A stretch of 64,000 bases of DNA from contig NZ_VTUX01000009.1 of NCBI RefSeq assembly GCF_008370495.1, positions 376-64,375 on the forward strand, written 5' to 3'. The notes beneath the pieces were generated by a model that ran no database searches, was not told where the DNA came from, and saw only the letters and a program-made list of their open reading frames with translations. The position numbers and the translations under genes are program-made. Shown piece by piece: positions 1 to 8,781 of the stretch (its first letter is position 1; each line of letters begins with the position of its first letter). Origin of the DNA: Pseudohalioglobus sediminis (GTDB taxonomy: Bacteria > Pseudomonadota > Gammaproteobacteria > Pseudomonadales > Halieaceae).

Positions 1-755
1 ACCTTGATGATGCCGCGCTCAACACGACCGGTTACAACCGTACCGCGACCAGAGATAGAGAACACGTCCTCTACCGGCATCAGGAACGCACCGTCAATCG
101 CACGCTCAGGCTCAGGAATGTAGGAGTCCAGGGTCTCAACCAGGGTCTTCACCGCGGTGGTACCCAGCTCGTTGTCATCCTTGCCTTCCAGCGCCATCAG
201 CGCAGAACCACAGATGATCGGCGTGTCGTCGCCAGGGAACTCGTACTGGTCAAGCAGCTCACGCAGCTCCATCTCAACCAGTTCCTTCATCTCTTCGTAT
301 TCCTCAGAGTCCGCACCGCCGCAGTCTTCCGCCAGCAGGTCAGCCTTGTTCAGGAATACCACGATGTAAGGTACGCCAACCTGGCGTGACAGCAGGATGT
401 GCTCGCGTGTCTGCGGCATCGGGCCGTCAGTCGCACCACAAACCAGGATCGCGCCGTCCATCTGCGCCGCACCGGTGATCATGTTCTTCACGTAGTCCGC
501 GTGTCCGGGACAGTCAACGTGCGCATAGTGACGGTTGGGAGAATCGTACTCCACGTGAGATGTCGCAATGGTGATACCACGCTCTTTCTCTTCCGGTGCG
601 TTGTCGATGCCGTCAAAGGCAACCGCTTCACCGCCCCAAACCTCTGCACATACCCGTGTCAGGGCCGCTGTCAGCGTGGTCTTACCGTGGTCAACGTGAC
701 CGATGGTGCCCACGTTGACGTGGGGCTTAGTACGTTCAAATGTTTCTTTTGCCAT
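1..755 (-). CDS. tufB: Elongation factor Tu, N-terminal part (runs off window start)
   Basis: EF-Tu is the GTPase that carries aminoacyl-tRNA to the ribosomal A site. About 251 N-terminal residues are present of a usual length near 395-407; the 3' end lies outside the window. The protein opens [20 protein letters not shown]. The P-loop GHVDHGKT is at residues 19-26, followed by the switch region RGITI, the DCPGH motif and NKAD (usually NKCD) for guanine recognition. The start is the ATG at 753-755. Four tRNA genes lie immediately upstream on the same strand, the thrU-tyrU-glyT-thrT-tufB order of E. coli, so this is the tRNA-linked copy; I use tufB for that reason. A second tuf copy elsewhere is likely but not visible. 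Confidence 0.97.
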   Translation of the reverse strand, partial: MAKETFERTKPHVNVGTIGHVDHGKTTLTAALTRVCAEVWGGEAVAFDGIDNAPEEKERGITIATSHVEYDSPNRHYAHVDCPGHADYVKNMITGAAQMDGAILVCGATDGPMPQTREHILLSRQVGVPYIVVFLNKADLLAEDCGGADSEEYEEMKELVEMELRELLDQYEFPGDDTPIICGSALMALEGKDDNELGTTAVKTLVETLDSYIPEPERAIDGAFLMPVEDVFSISGRGTVVTGRVERGIIK

Positions 756-837
756 TACGACAATCTCCTATCGACACCGGCCGCAGCCTTGCTACAGTTA
801 AAAAAACCAAACAACTCCAAACACCAAGAAGGAAAAG

Positions 838-913
<76 letters not shown>

Positions 914-930
914 CTTTAACCTTCAAATCC

Positions 931-1004
<74 letters not shown>

Positions 1005-1251
1005 GCACCGCTAAACCAAATTTTTAACGCAGATCAATCGCTTGACCTGCTGAGTACAACTCCAGTCATACTCGTCATACATGGTGGAGGGGGGTGGATT
1101 ATTCGGGGCTTCGCCCCTCACCCTCCGGGTCGCCGCAAGCGGCGCTCATCGCAGCGTTGCTGCTCTGTCGAACCTTGTGGTTCCAATCCACCCCTGGTTC
1201 GCCCTCAATCTAACCACCGCGCAACTCACATACAGCCGGAGCTACTTAAAC
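1005..1251 (-). repeat. Intra-operon spacer with a duplicated tRNA-Tyr 3' end
   Basis: This 247-bp spacer between tRNA-Tyr and tRNA-Gly holds no gene. Positions 1082-1100 repeat exactly the last 19 nt of tRNA-Tyr (1252-1270, including CCA), 170 bp apart in the same orientation. The T-arm sequence also recurs in inverted orientation near 1180-1197 (one mismatch over about 18 nt), so 1091-1100 and 1188-1197 can pair. Two short hairpins, GGGGCTTCGCCCC and GCCGCAAGCGGC, lie inside. Repeats of the last 19 nt of tRNA-Tyr are known downstream of E. coli tyrT; relation to those is inference. Confidence 0.75.
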
Positions 1252-1335
1252 TGGTGGAGGGGGGTGGATTCGAACCACCGAAGCTTTCGCGTCAGATTTA
1301 CAGTCTGATCCCTTTGGCCACTCGGGAACCCCTCC
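1252..1335 (-). tRNA. tyrU: tRNA-Tyr (anticodon GUA)
   Basis: A class II tRNA of 84 nt with a long variable arm. The acceptor stem starts GGAGGGG and ends CCCCTCC plus ACCA; the anticodon loop is CTGTAAA flanked by CAGA and TCTG. CCA is encoded at 1252-1254. Its last 19 nt are duplicated downstream at 1082-1100. Confidence 0.96.
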
Positions 1336-1509
1336 GGAAGGCGGCATATTGTCCGGATGCCCCTACCCTATGTCAACCGCTTCTCCCAATAAAATTATCG
1401 ACTTACACACACTTTTACGACCCCGGCACAGGGCGACGGAAAAGTGCGCCACCAACATCGTGGTATGTGCAGTCACTGTGCGGATTGCCTTGGGGAAACG
1501 AGGGTGGAA

Positions 1510-1585
1510 TGGAGCTGGCGAGAGGAATCGAACCCCCGACCGGCTGATTACAAATCAGCTGCTCTACCTACTGAGCTACGCCAGC
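1510..1585 (-). tRNA. thrU: tRNA-Thr (anticodon UGU)
   Basis: A 76-nt cloverleaf on the minus strand with acceptor stem GCTGGCG/CGCCAGC, D-arm TAGCTCAGTAGGTAGAGC, anticodon loop TTTGTAA and T-loop GGTTCGATTCC. CCA is encoded at 1510-1512. It is the first gene of the tRNA-tufB operon. The 1336-1509 spacer before tRNA-Tyr holds nothing recognised. Upstream (1586-1796) is AT-rich around 1610-1660, where a promoter is expected, but no convincing -35/-10 pair could be assigned. Confidence 0.97.
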
Positions 1586-1796
1586 CTGATCCAGACCTGT
1601 GAATAATGAAACCCCTTATATGCGCACCTGATGACAAGTACCTATATATAGAAGGAAGAACACCCAGCGGGCTCCATACTCAACGGCGGGTGATTCTATG
1701 CCAAGGGTTGGGGTGTTGCAACAGGAAAGTAACCCGCTGCCAATCACCCGGCCGGTAAGGCCGCCGTTCGCGCTGGCGCTGCAAGGGAAACCGGCT

Positions 1797-2420
1797 TCAG
1801 CGTCCCATATACACTGCCAACATATCCGTCATTTCACTGATCAGCACCGACTGACTGAGCGCCAATTGCCTGGACGGATTGATATCGGGGTAGAACAGTC
1901 TTTCAGAGAGACTACTGACCAGCACCAGAATGACCATACGCAGTTGATTCGCTGACAGAGGTGCCGGTAATAGCTCGATAACCGGCTGCAACAGTGCCAG
2001 GTACTGACTCTTGCGTGCAGAGCCATGGCGGGAATCAGCCAGATCCCCACCAAGGCGAGCATACAGATGAAGTGTTCGCATCATGCCGCGATGAGTTGAA
2101 TAAAACTCAACATGCGCGGTCACCAGGTGGTGCAGGCGTGCTTCCGCGTCGGAACACTGCTGCAGCACCTGTTCTGACCACAGGGAGTCGACCCAGGCTT
2201 GCAGGTCCTGCTCGTAGCGCCCGTATAACACCGGCAGGAGCGCATCCTTGTCCTTGAACCGCCGGTATACAGTACCAACCGCTACGCCTGCCTTCCCGGC
2301 GATATCCTTGATGCTGATCTGATCAAAATAGGCCTCCTCCAGTAGCGATTCGAGCGCATTTAACAGCCGCTCCTCGGTAGACTTCGATCGCGCCTGTTTG
2401 GGTGAGTGCGTTAGTGGCAT
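1797..2420 (-). CDS. TetR/AcrR-family transcriptional regulator
   Basis: A 207-residue one-component repressor. The N-terminal TetR helix-turn-helix (about residues 12-60) reads ...RLLNALESLLEEAYFDQI, then SIKDIAGKAGVAVGTVYRRF, which is typical of the family. The remainder is a helical ligand/dimer domain with no recognised effector. The start ATG is at 2418-2420, preceded by AAGGAG at good spacing. It is divergent from the CPBP protease gene at 2528. The shared 107-bp region carries two near-identical palindromes, so it probably represses itself and its neighbour. The inducer is unknown. Confidence 0.88.
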   Translation of the reverse strand: MPLTHSPKQARSKSTEERLLNALESLLEEAYFDQISIKDIAGKAGVAVGTVYRRFKDKDALLPVLYGRYEQDLQAWVDSLWSEQVLQQCSDAEARLHHLVTAHVEFYSTHRGMMRTLHLYARLGGDLADSRHGSARKSQYLALLQPVIELLPAPLSANQLRMVILVLVSSLSERLFYPDINPSRQLALSQSVLISEMTDMLAVYMGR

Positions 2421-2451
2421 GAGCTTGACTCCTTATAGCCACACAAGCCTA

Positions 2452-2507
2452 TGCGAATTGTAATTCACATACAACGCAATACATGCTATTGTGAATTCTT
2501 ATTCACA
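2452..2507. promoter_or_regulatory. Two TetR-type operator palindromes
   Basis: Two 18-bp inverted repeats sit in the divergent region: TGTGAAT-TCTT-ATTCACA at 2490-2507 (perfect arms) and TGCGAAT-TGTA-ATTCACA at 2452-2469 (one arm mismatch). Their centres are 38 bp apart. They share the consensus TGNGAAT-N4-ATTCACA and lie between the TetR gene and the CPBP gene. Binding by the adjacent TetR protein is an inference from position. Confidence 0.7.
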
Positions 2508-2527
2508 TATATGCAACGGAGATCTGT

Positions 2528-3280
2528 ATGCGCCGGCTAATAATCGGCACCTGCGCCATCTTTCTGGGACTCGCGGTCTATTCCATCCTGATGAGCAGCG
2601 CCGCCAATACCATCGGCCTCGAAGGCGAACTGCCATACTACCTGCTTAACAAGGGTTTATTTGCTGTTTTGCTGCTGCTGTTGGCACTGGCCCTGGGACA
2701 TCGCGACCTGGTCGCACTGAATTGCCAGCCGCGTCTTTCTACCCTTGCCATATTCTGGCCCATGCTGCTCATCGCGCTCAGTATCACTGCCGGTGCCGAG
2801 CAGCCGGCAAGCGATCCGCGATCGCTCATACTGCTGCTTTTGATCGCTGTAGCCGTGGGCATAGGCGAAGAAGTACTGTTCCGGGGGTATGTCTTGCACT
2901 GGGCCAGCTTTGGCGGCGTGCGCTTCCAGATCGTCATCAGTGGCATCACCTTCGGTGCGGTGCACCTGCTTGGGTTAGGCAGCAGTATCCCCGCACCCGT
3001 GATACTGGCGCAGGTTTTTTTCGCCGCTGCCCTGGGTATGATTTTCGCAAGCGCCCGAATTCGTGATAACTCGCTGTGCCTGCCTATCGTGGTGCACGCA
3101 CTTTTCAATTTTCTCGCGTTCCGCGCCGCAGGCGGTATTCACAGCACGTTTGAACACCCGGAACAGGTCATACCGGGCATGCTGCTGGCAGGCACCATAG
3201 CGCTGGCCTGGGCGATAGTTCTGATATATCGTGCACCTGGTTTCCGCAGCACAATAGCTGATCAGCAACACGGCGGCTGA
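2528..3280 (+). CDS. CPBP-family intramembrane metalloprotease
   Basis: A 250-residue polytopic membrane protein of the CPBP/Abi (CAAX prenyl protease 2-like) family. Three conserved motifs are visible: EEVLFR with E114, E115 and R119, FGAVH with H146, and HALFN with H190 and N194; these form the presumed metal/catalytic site in the membrane. About seven hydrophobic segments are present, beginning with residues 5-25. Bacterial members act in bacteriocin self-immunity or process membrane proteins; the substrate here is unknown. It is divergent from a TetR gene and preceded by the operator pair, so expression is probably inducible. Confidence 0.87.
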   Translation: MRRLIIGTCAIFLGLAVYSILMSSAANTIGLEGELPYYLLNKGLFAVLLLLLALALGHRDLVALNCQPRLSTLAIFWPMLLIALSITAGAEQPASDPRSLILLLLIAVAVGIGEEVLFRGYVLHWASFGGVRFQIVISGITFGAVHLLGLGSSIPAPVILAQVFFAAALGMIFASARIRDNSLCLPIVVHALFNFLAFRAAGGIHSTFEHPEQVIPGMLLAGTIALAWAIVLIYRAPGFRSTIADQQHGG

Positions 3281-3388
3281 AAGTCGATTCAAGGCGGCAA
3301 AACCAGCTAACGAGAATCCGGCTGTACCGGGCCGGCAACGAGACACGGCATGTGCCACGTATCCCGTCTAAACCTTTGAGAGCTCTAC

Positions 3389-3937
3389 ATGCTGCACTGC
3401 AGAATTATCCGCGTTCTGTCCCCCCTGCTTCTGGCGCTATTTGCCGCCTGTGCGCTTGCAGCCATTCGCACCACGCTGCCAGTCTCGGCTGAACTGGCGA
3501 CAGACATCGCCCGCGAACAGTTCCCGGTAACGGTAAAGATCAACCAGGCCAACCTGTTCCTGACCGAGCCGAGGGTAGTCTTTGTGGATGCAAAGCGGAT
3601 TGCCGTACACGTGCGCTTCCAGGCCTACGATCACCGCCCCGAGCACGGCATCGCCATGAGTGAGACAGGGCGGGCGGCATTTTCCGGGGAACTGGATTTT
3701 GATCCGGAGACACGGCAGATCCTGCTGTTCCGCCCAAAAATCGACCAGTTGGTGTTCGACAACGAAAGTCCGGCTGCGACCCACCTGTCGACAGAACTGG
3801 GCACAGCCTGGTCACGGCAGGTAAAGGACCCGTTGCGCACCGACCTGCCGAATCACCCATACATTGCCGCCTTCAAGGAGAATATCCGTGACGTGGGGTT
3901 CGACGGCCGCAGCATAAATCTTTCCATTTATTACTGA
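3389..3937 (+). CDS. DUF1439-like secreted or lipid-anchored protein
   Basis: A 182-residue protein with an N-terminal hydrophobic signal (about residues 6-26). A cysteine sits in LFAACAL near the expected processing point, but this is a weak lipobox, so lipoprotein status is uncertain. The mature part alternates beta-rich segments (FPVTVKINQANLFLTEPRVV, then RIAVHVRFQAY) in the manner of YceB/DUF1439 proteins, which are thought to bind hydrophobic ligands at the inner side of the outer membrane. The assignment rests on overall pattern, not a catalytic motif. It lies 108 bp after the CPBP gene on the same strand and is convergent with the acidic-tail protein. Confidence 0.55.
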   Translation: MLHCRIIRVLSPLLLALFAACALAAIRTTLPVSAELATDIAREQFPVTVKINQANLFLTEPRVVFVDAKRIAVHVRFQAYDHRPEHGIAMSETGRAAFSGELDFDPETRQILLFRPKIDQLVFDNESPAATHLSTELGTAWSRQVKDPLRTDLPNHPYIAAFKENIRDVGFDGRSINLSIYY

Positions 3938-4029
3938 TACGCAATCACGAGTCTGGTACTCCACCACTAACCCGGTCTTAAGGCGGCCGCGAGATCAGTC
4001 GCTGTTAGGTGCTGCGATTACCGCGACTA

Positions 4030-4803
4030 TCAATCCTCTGCGGATTCTTCTTCTATCTCTTCCTCTCCCTCTTCTTCGAGCTCTTCCTCTATTTCTTCCT
4101 CAGATTCTTCATCGTCGCCTGAAGATTTGTTCTTATCCTTGCCTTTGGCCAGCCCGTTATTACTTTTCTCACCATCTTCGCCAGCTTCACCCTGTACCGG
4201 GCGCAGGATAACTCTCGTATAGGACGTTGCGACAGCCACATCCGCCGGGACAGTCAATCCCAACTGCTCGAGCAGGAGCGCAACAACTTCTTCTGTAAAG
4301 CCAAGGCTGACGCCGCGTATGCGCAGGACGTTGCCACCGGCACTGATGTCTAAAGTCTCATCCAGTGGCGTGAACACAGGAATTCGCTCAGTTATGCTAC
4401 CATTTACCGAAATCAGGCCAGTCAACCGCAAGTCACTGCCATCCGTGGAGTCGCCTTCAGTCTCCGCCATTTGATGATCGATCCTGAAATTCTGCAGGCC
4501 GACCACGTTCTCACCACCATCGCATTGCAGAAGCAAACCGCCTCGGTGTTCGATTTCACCCAATGCCGATTCAAGATCCAGGGCACCGCTGCCTATGCTG
4601 AAGCGCAGGCGATCGCCACCAGGTTTGATCACTGCCGGCTTTATCCTCTCTATCTGGCAGCTCACCAGGGTTTCCAGAACGTCCTCCGACAATACCAGTG
4701 ACGTCAGCCCCCCCTGTATTTGCACGGCAGGTGCCGCGTGTACGGTCACTGCCGTCATGGCCAGCCCCAAAATTGCTCCTCGCATCCTGTTCAACATAGC
4801 CAA
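4030..4803 (-). CDS. Hypothetical secreted protein with glutamate-rich C-terminal tail
   Basis: A 257-residue protein of unknown function. Residues 1-24 form a signal peptide ending near VHAA-P; an in-frame ATG at codon 4 (4792-4794) is an alternative start. Residues 25-205 look like a compact beta-rich domain with at least two cysteines (SCQIE and LLQCDGG). Residues about 206-257 change abruptly: a GEDGEKSNNG/KGKDKNKSSG linker, then an almost pure Glu/Asp/Ser tail ending EEESAED. No known domain was recognised. The tail could bind cations or basic partners in the periplasm (inference). It is divergent from the acyltransferase gene at 5073 across a 269-bp gap in which no further gene was seen. 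Confidence 0.7.
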   Translation of the reverse strand: MAMLNRMRGAILGLAMTAVTVHAAPAVQIQGGLTSLVLSEDVLETLVSCQIERIKPAVIKPGGDRLRFSIGSGALDLESALGEIEHRGGLLLQCDGGENVVGLQNFRIDHQMAETEGDSTDGSDLRLTGLISVNGSITERIPVFTPLDETLDISAGGNVLRIRGVSLGFTEEVVALLLEQLGLTVPADVAVATSYTRVILRPVQGEAGEDGEKSNNGLAKGKDKNKSSGDDEESEEEIEEELEEEGEEEIEEESAED

Positions 4804-5072
4804 TCTCCTACGGCGGCCCTGACCTGCCGCGACACTGTGAAAGAACCTCGAGTATTCCGTACGGCACCGAGACGGTCCAATGACTACTGCTTATGACATG
4901 TTATTCCTATTTCATATATCTGCCAGCCACTTCGCCCGCCGCTGCCGGCTGTGCTCCCCCCAGCATGACAGGGATCCGCCACAGGTTCACTTTAGGCAGG
5001 GGCACCTGTACCCTGCTCTCGTCCCGGTAACACACCGAAATACATGCACATCCCCTTTTTACGCACAAGGCA

Positions 5073-7001
5073 ATGACCGTCTACCGCGCTGACATAGACG
5101 GCCTCAGGGCCTTCTCCATCCTTGCCGTGGTGGTTTATCACGCCTTCCCCACGGCTTTGCCGGGCGGTTTTGTCGGCGTGGATGTGTTCTTCGTTATCTC
5201 AGGGTACCTGATTTCCGGCATCATTCTGAAAGGCCAGGCCACCGGGGATTTTTCCCTGGCGACATTCTATCGCCGGCGCATCCAGCGCATCGTCCCCGCG
5301 CTGCTGCTGGTACTGGTTTTCTGCCTGGCGGCGGGATGGTGGATACTGCTGCCCTATGAATATGCCATGCTCGGCAAACAGACTGCCGCCAGCGCTATTT
5401 TCGCGCCCAATATCCTGTTCTGGAGCGAAGCGGGCTATTTCGATACCGACAGCCGGCTGAAGCCACTACTGCACCTGTGGTCGCTGGGCGTTGAGGAACA
5501 ATTCTACCTCGTCTGGCCGCTGGTGCTGGTAGCCGCAGCCCGCTTCGCGAAGCGCCCGTTGCTGGTGGTCGCGGTGCTGCTGCTCATGTCATTCATTGCC
5601 AGCACACTATTACCTGCCGATCCTGCCGCGCACTTCTTCCTGCCCCAGTTTCGCATCTGGGAGCTGCTGCTTGGTGCGGCGCTCGCTGCCAGTGGCGCAT
5701 CACCGGGCTCGAACTTGAAGGCAGGCGCTGCCGCATTACTGGGCATCACCCTGCTGGTAATCGCCACGTACATTATCAACAGCTCTACCCATTTTCCCGG
5801 CTGGTGGGCACTCTTGCCGACGCTGGGTGCGGCACTGTTGATTTTTGCCGGCACTGACAACCCCATCAATCGCTTCCTGGGCTGGGCACCGCTGGTATTC
5901 GTGGGCAAGATCAGTTTCCCGCTCTACCTCTGGCACTGGCCACTGCTGACCTTTGCCAGGCTGATGGAGTCCGGTGAACCCAGTGCCGCATTGCGAGTAG
6001 CCATCGTGATCGCCAGCGTATTCCTGGCCTGGCTCAGCTACAGGCTGGTGGAAACCCCCTTGCGCTACCACCCGGCCCGTGGGGTACCGGCCATGCTGCT
6101 CACCGGGCTTTTGCTGACCGGGGCTGCGGGCGCGGTGATATTGCAAGGGGATGGCGTGCCATCGCGCACTGCCGGGATGGACCAGGCTTTTACCGCGTTA
6201 TATTGGAAGGAAATCGGCTTACACCGACGGGATGACTGCTCTGACACACTGTCAGTGCCGGGCCGCTGCCTCAGCGACGGCAAGCCACCTGCTATTGCCG
6301 TCATCGGCGACAGCCACAGCACCAACACGTTTTTCGCCCTGCAACACGCCTATCGCGAGTCCAGCGAAGGCATCATCAGGCTCGGCCGCGGGGGCTGCCC
6401 GCCACTGCTATCGGTAGCGGTGACCGATACACGTGGCGGTAATAGCTGTATGCAAGATACCCGGGGGAATCTGGACTGGGTGCTGGAGAACCCGGCAATA
6501 CACACGGTCTACCTGTCGTCCATGGGGCCGCCCTACATCAATCCGCGGCAGTCGCGGTATCGCCTGCACTACCCCGACAGACCTGAACTGCAGCAGAACG
6601 AGGCGATATTTGCCGCTGCCCTGGGCGACACTACCGCCCGCCTGCTGGACGCGGGCAAAGAAGTCGTGCTGGTAATCGACTGGCCGGGGCTTGGCATGCA
6701 CCCTGAGACCTGTGTCGACACACGGCCAGTGCGCCTGACTAACTTTACCGCCCGCGACTGCAGCATACCGAGGGCGCGCTACGAGCGCAGCAATCGCAGG
6801 TATCGGCAAATACTGCAGGACATCGCCAGTGCGTCTCCACAGGTAAAGCTGTGGGACACCAGTGAAGTTTTCTGTGATGCGCACTACTGCTACGGCATGC
6901 GCGAGGGCAGACTACTGTATCGCGACCCGGGCCATCTCTCTCTCGACGGGTCGCGCTACCTCGGCGACCGACTAAATCTGAGCGCCGGAGGCAGCGACTG
7001 A
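5073..7001 (+). CDS. Acyltransferase 3 with C-terminal SGNH domain (OafA/YrhL type)
   Basis: A 642-residue inner-membrane O-acyltransferase that probably acetylates a surface polysaccharide, LPS or peptidoglycan. Residues 1-340 form the acyltransferase-3 membrane domain with about ten transmembrane helices; it begins YRADIDGLRAFSILAVVVYH, with the family R-x10-H pattern, and continues with GVDVFFVISGYLIS. The periplasmic C-terminal part (about 375-642) is an SGNH domain with nucleophile Ser414 in IGDSHS and the D618-x2-H621 pair in DPGH. The AT3-SGNH fusion is typical of OafA-like enzymes. The 3' end overlaps the convergent coaX by 30 bp, which is unusually tight. Confidence 0.9.
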   Translation: MTVYRADIDGLRAFSILAVVVYHAFPTALPGGFVGVDVFFVISGYLISGIILKGQATGDFSLATFYRRRIQRIVPALLLVLVFCLAAGWWILLPYEYAMLGKQTAASAIFAPNILFWSEAGYFDTDSRLKPLLHLWSLGVEEQFYLVWPLVLVAAARFAKRPLLVVAVLLLMSFIASTLLPADPAAHFFLPQFRIWELLLGAALAASGASPGSNLKAGAAALLGITLLVIATYIINSSTHFPGWWALLPTLGAALLIFAGTDNPINRFLGWAPLVFVGKISFPLYLWHWPLLTFARLMESGEPSAALRVAIVIASVFLAWLSYRLVETPLRYHPARGVPAMLLTGLLLTGAAGAVILQGDGVPSRTAGMDQAFTALYWKEIGLHRRDDCSDTLSVPGRCLSDGKPPAIAVIGDSHSTNTFFALQHAYRESSEGIIRLGRGGCPPLLSVAVTDTRGGNSCMQDTRGNLDWVLENPAIHTVYLSSMGPPYINPRQSRYRLHYPDRPELQQNEAIFAAALGDTTARLLDAGKEVVLVIDWPGLGMHPETCVDTRPVRLTNFTARDCSIPRARYERSNRRYRQILQDIASASPQVKLWDTSEVFCDAHYCYGMREGRLLYRDPGHLSLDGSRYLGDRLNLSAGGSD

Positions 7002-7724
7002 CGCCGCCATCAGTTCCAGGCCCTCAAATACGAGGTCGGGAGCATGGTCGGCATCCTGCCCCAACAGCGCCATCAGGGTCTTACCCGCACCACCGCAGAA
7101 GAACAACCGCGGCGCCGGATTGCCCGCCTGGCGCAGCGCGACCGTCACCGCACCTACCTGTGCCACGGCGATGCCATGGCGCACAGCGGCTGCCGTTGAT
7201 GTACCCGGAGGCAGGGCGTAGGCAACGTCATCATCGAACCGGACGCGGTCGGTATCCAGCAGCAGCGCACGCTCCATAAGCGCCGGCCCGGGAATGATGT
7301 AGCCCCCTTCATGACGGCCATCGGCTGCCACCAGGTCAATGGTCAGCGCCGAACCGGCATCTACAACGCAGATGCGCCCGCCACAGCGAGCACGAGCCCC
7401 CAACATGGCAAGCCAGCGATCCACTCCCATACGTTCTGGCTCAGCGTAACTATTCGTCAGGCCGGCGAATACCGCCGGGGTTCGCGCAAACCAGGGCTCC
7501 ACACGCCACTGTTGCCGCAGCAGGCCGGCCAACTCGTGCTCCAGTTCTGCACCCGCCACGCTGGCAAGCCAGATATGATCGACGCCAGTAACGCTGTGCA
7601 GCATCGCCTCGCGGCCGGCATTGTCGCCGTGGGCATAACCCCCGCGAGCGATAATCTCGCCGGCATGCCGAACCCGCCACTTGGCATAGGTGTTGCCAAC
7701 GTCCATTTGCAGGGAAGTGGTCAT
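6972..7724 (-). CDS. coaX: Type III pantothenate kinase
   Basis: CoaX phosphorylates pantothenate in the first step of coenzyme A synthesis; the type III enzyme belongs to the ASKHA fold and needs a monovalent cation. The 250-residue length is normal. Visible motifs are MDVGNT near the N terminus (phosphate-binding Asp), GVDRWLAML and VVDAGSALTIDLV, then GGYIIPG. The start overlaps the birA stop by 4 bp (7721-7724), so the two genes are translationally coupled. The 3' end overlaps the acyltransferase gene on the other strand. Confidence 0.95.
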   Translation of the reverse strand: MTTSLQMDVGNTYAKWRVRHAGEIIARGGYAHGDNAGREAMLHSVTGVDHIWLASVAGAELEHELAGLLRQQWRVEPWFARTPAVFAGLTNSYAEPERMGVDRWLAMLGARARCGGRICVVDAGSALTIDLVAADGRHEGGYIIPGPALMERALLLDTDRVRFDDDVAYALPPGTSTAAAVRHGIAVAQVGAVTVALRQAGNPAPRLFFCGGAGKTLMALLGQDADHAPDLVFEGLELMAASVAASGAQI

Positions 7725-8701
7725 GTCGCGCGCCTCAGGGATATCTCGCCGCCAAAGATTGATTGCACGCCGCTGGCCGCCGTTTCCAGTTGCAGCGCCC
7801 CGCGCTGATCAACACCCCGGGCAATGCCGGCCATTTGCTGGGCGCCGCTATACAGCACCACTGGCGCATCAGCATAGGCATCCAGTGCCTGCCACTCCTC
7901 CCGCCAGGGTCCGAAACCGGTGCTTTCAAAGCCAGCCAGCATCGGCAGCAACTCATCAAGTATCGTACCCAGCAACTGCGCACGCGTTGGGCGCTTGTGT
8001 TCACAACAACGGGCCACGTCGGTCCAGTCCTGGTCTATGGCTTCACCCTGCTGCGCCGGCATATCCACGTTCAGGCCGATACCCACGACCACCTGGCACT
8101 GGCCGCTGGCGTCACCGGTCATCTCCAGCAGGATGCCGCCAAGCTTGGCACCGTGCGCCAGTACGTCGTTGGGCCATTTAAGCTGCACCGGCGGCACGCC
8201 GCAGCGACGCAGCGCACGTGCGACCACGACACCGACAGCGAGGCTCATGCCCTCCAGTACGGCCGCGCCGCCAGCGTATTGCCAAACCGCCGACAGATAA
8301 ATATTGCGTGCGTAGGGGCTGACCCACTCACGACCGCGCCGGCCACGGCCGGCACTCTGCTGCTCGGCGCTGCACACGTAACCCACGCCAACGCCACTTT
8401 CAATCTGCTGCAGCGCCTCGGCGTTAGTGGAGTCAATGTCGTCACGCAGGTCCAGATGGGCCAGCAGGGCCAGCGCTTCAGCCCCCATGACTGCGCGCAC
8501 GGCCGCTTCATCCAGAAGGTCCATGCCGCCTGGAATCCGGTAGCCTCTGCCCTTCACCGACTCGATCTCGATACCCAGACCGGCCAGCCCGTTGAGCTGT
8601 TTCCAGACTGCCGTTCGGCTGACGCCCAGCGCGTTGGCAACATCCTGGCCGGAGACGAATTCCCCACTGGCAAGCAGCGGCAGTAACTTGGTATTTGGCA
8701 T
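7721..8701 (-). CDS. birA: Biotin operon repressor / biotin-protein ligase
   Basis: BirA activates biotin to biotinyl-AMP and attaches it to carboxylase lysines; with its HTH domain it can also repress biotin genes. The preferred start, MPNTKLLPLL, gives 326 residues; an in-frame start at 8725 would add eight residues. The N-terminal winged helix contains VSGQDVANALGVSRTAVWKQ. The ligase core shows GRGRRGREW and KWPNDV, followed by GGILLE, then a C-terminal SH3-like domain. BirA is needed for the biotinylated subunit encoded nearby by liuD. Confidence 0.95.
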   Translation of the reverse strand: MPNTKLLPLLASGEFVSGQDVANALGVSRTAVWKQLNGLAGLGIEIESVKGRGYRIPGGMDLLDEAAVRAVMGAEALALLAHLDLRDDIDSTNAEALQQIESGVGVGYVCSAEQQSAGRGRRGREWVSPYARNIYLSAVWQYAGGAAVLEGMSLAVGVVVARALRRCGVPPVQLKWPNDVLAHGAKLGGILLEMTGDASGQCQVVVGIGLNVDMPAQQGEAIDQDWTDVARCCEHKRPTRAQLLGTILDELLPMLAGFESTGFGPWREEWQALDAYADAPVVLYSGAQQMAGIARGVDQRGALQLETAASGVQSIFGGEISLRRAT

Positions 8702-8781
8702 GGTTGGTGATGGCCCGCGAAACAAGCCGCGATGATAACAGGCCTGCCGGCGTCGGCCAGTGCATACGGAAATAATTTACC

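Noticed and set aside
4880..5092. 70-codon frame in the gap before the acyltransferase gene
   Set aside because: No ribosome binding site or recognisable product, and it overlaps the acyltransferase start.
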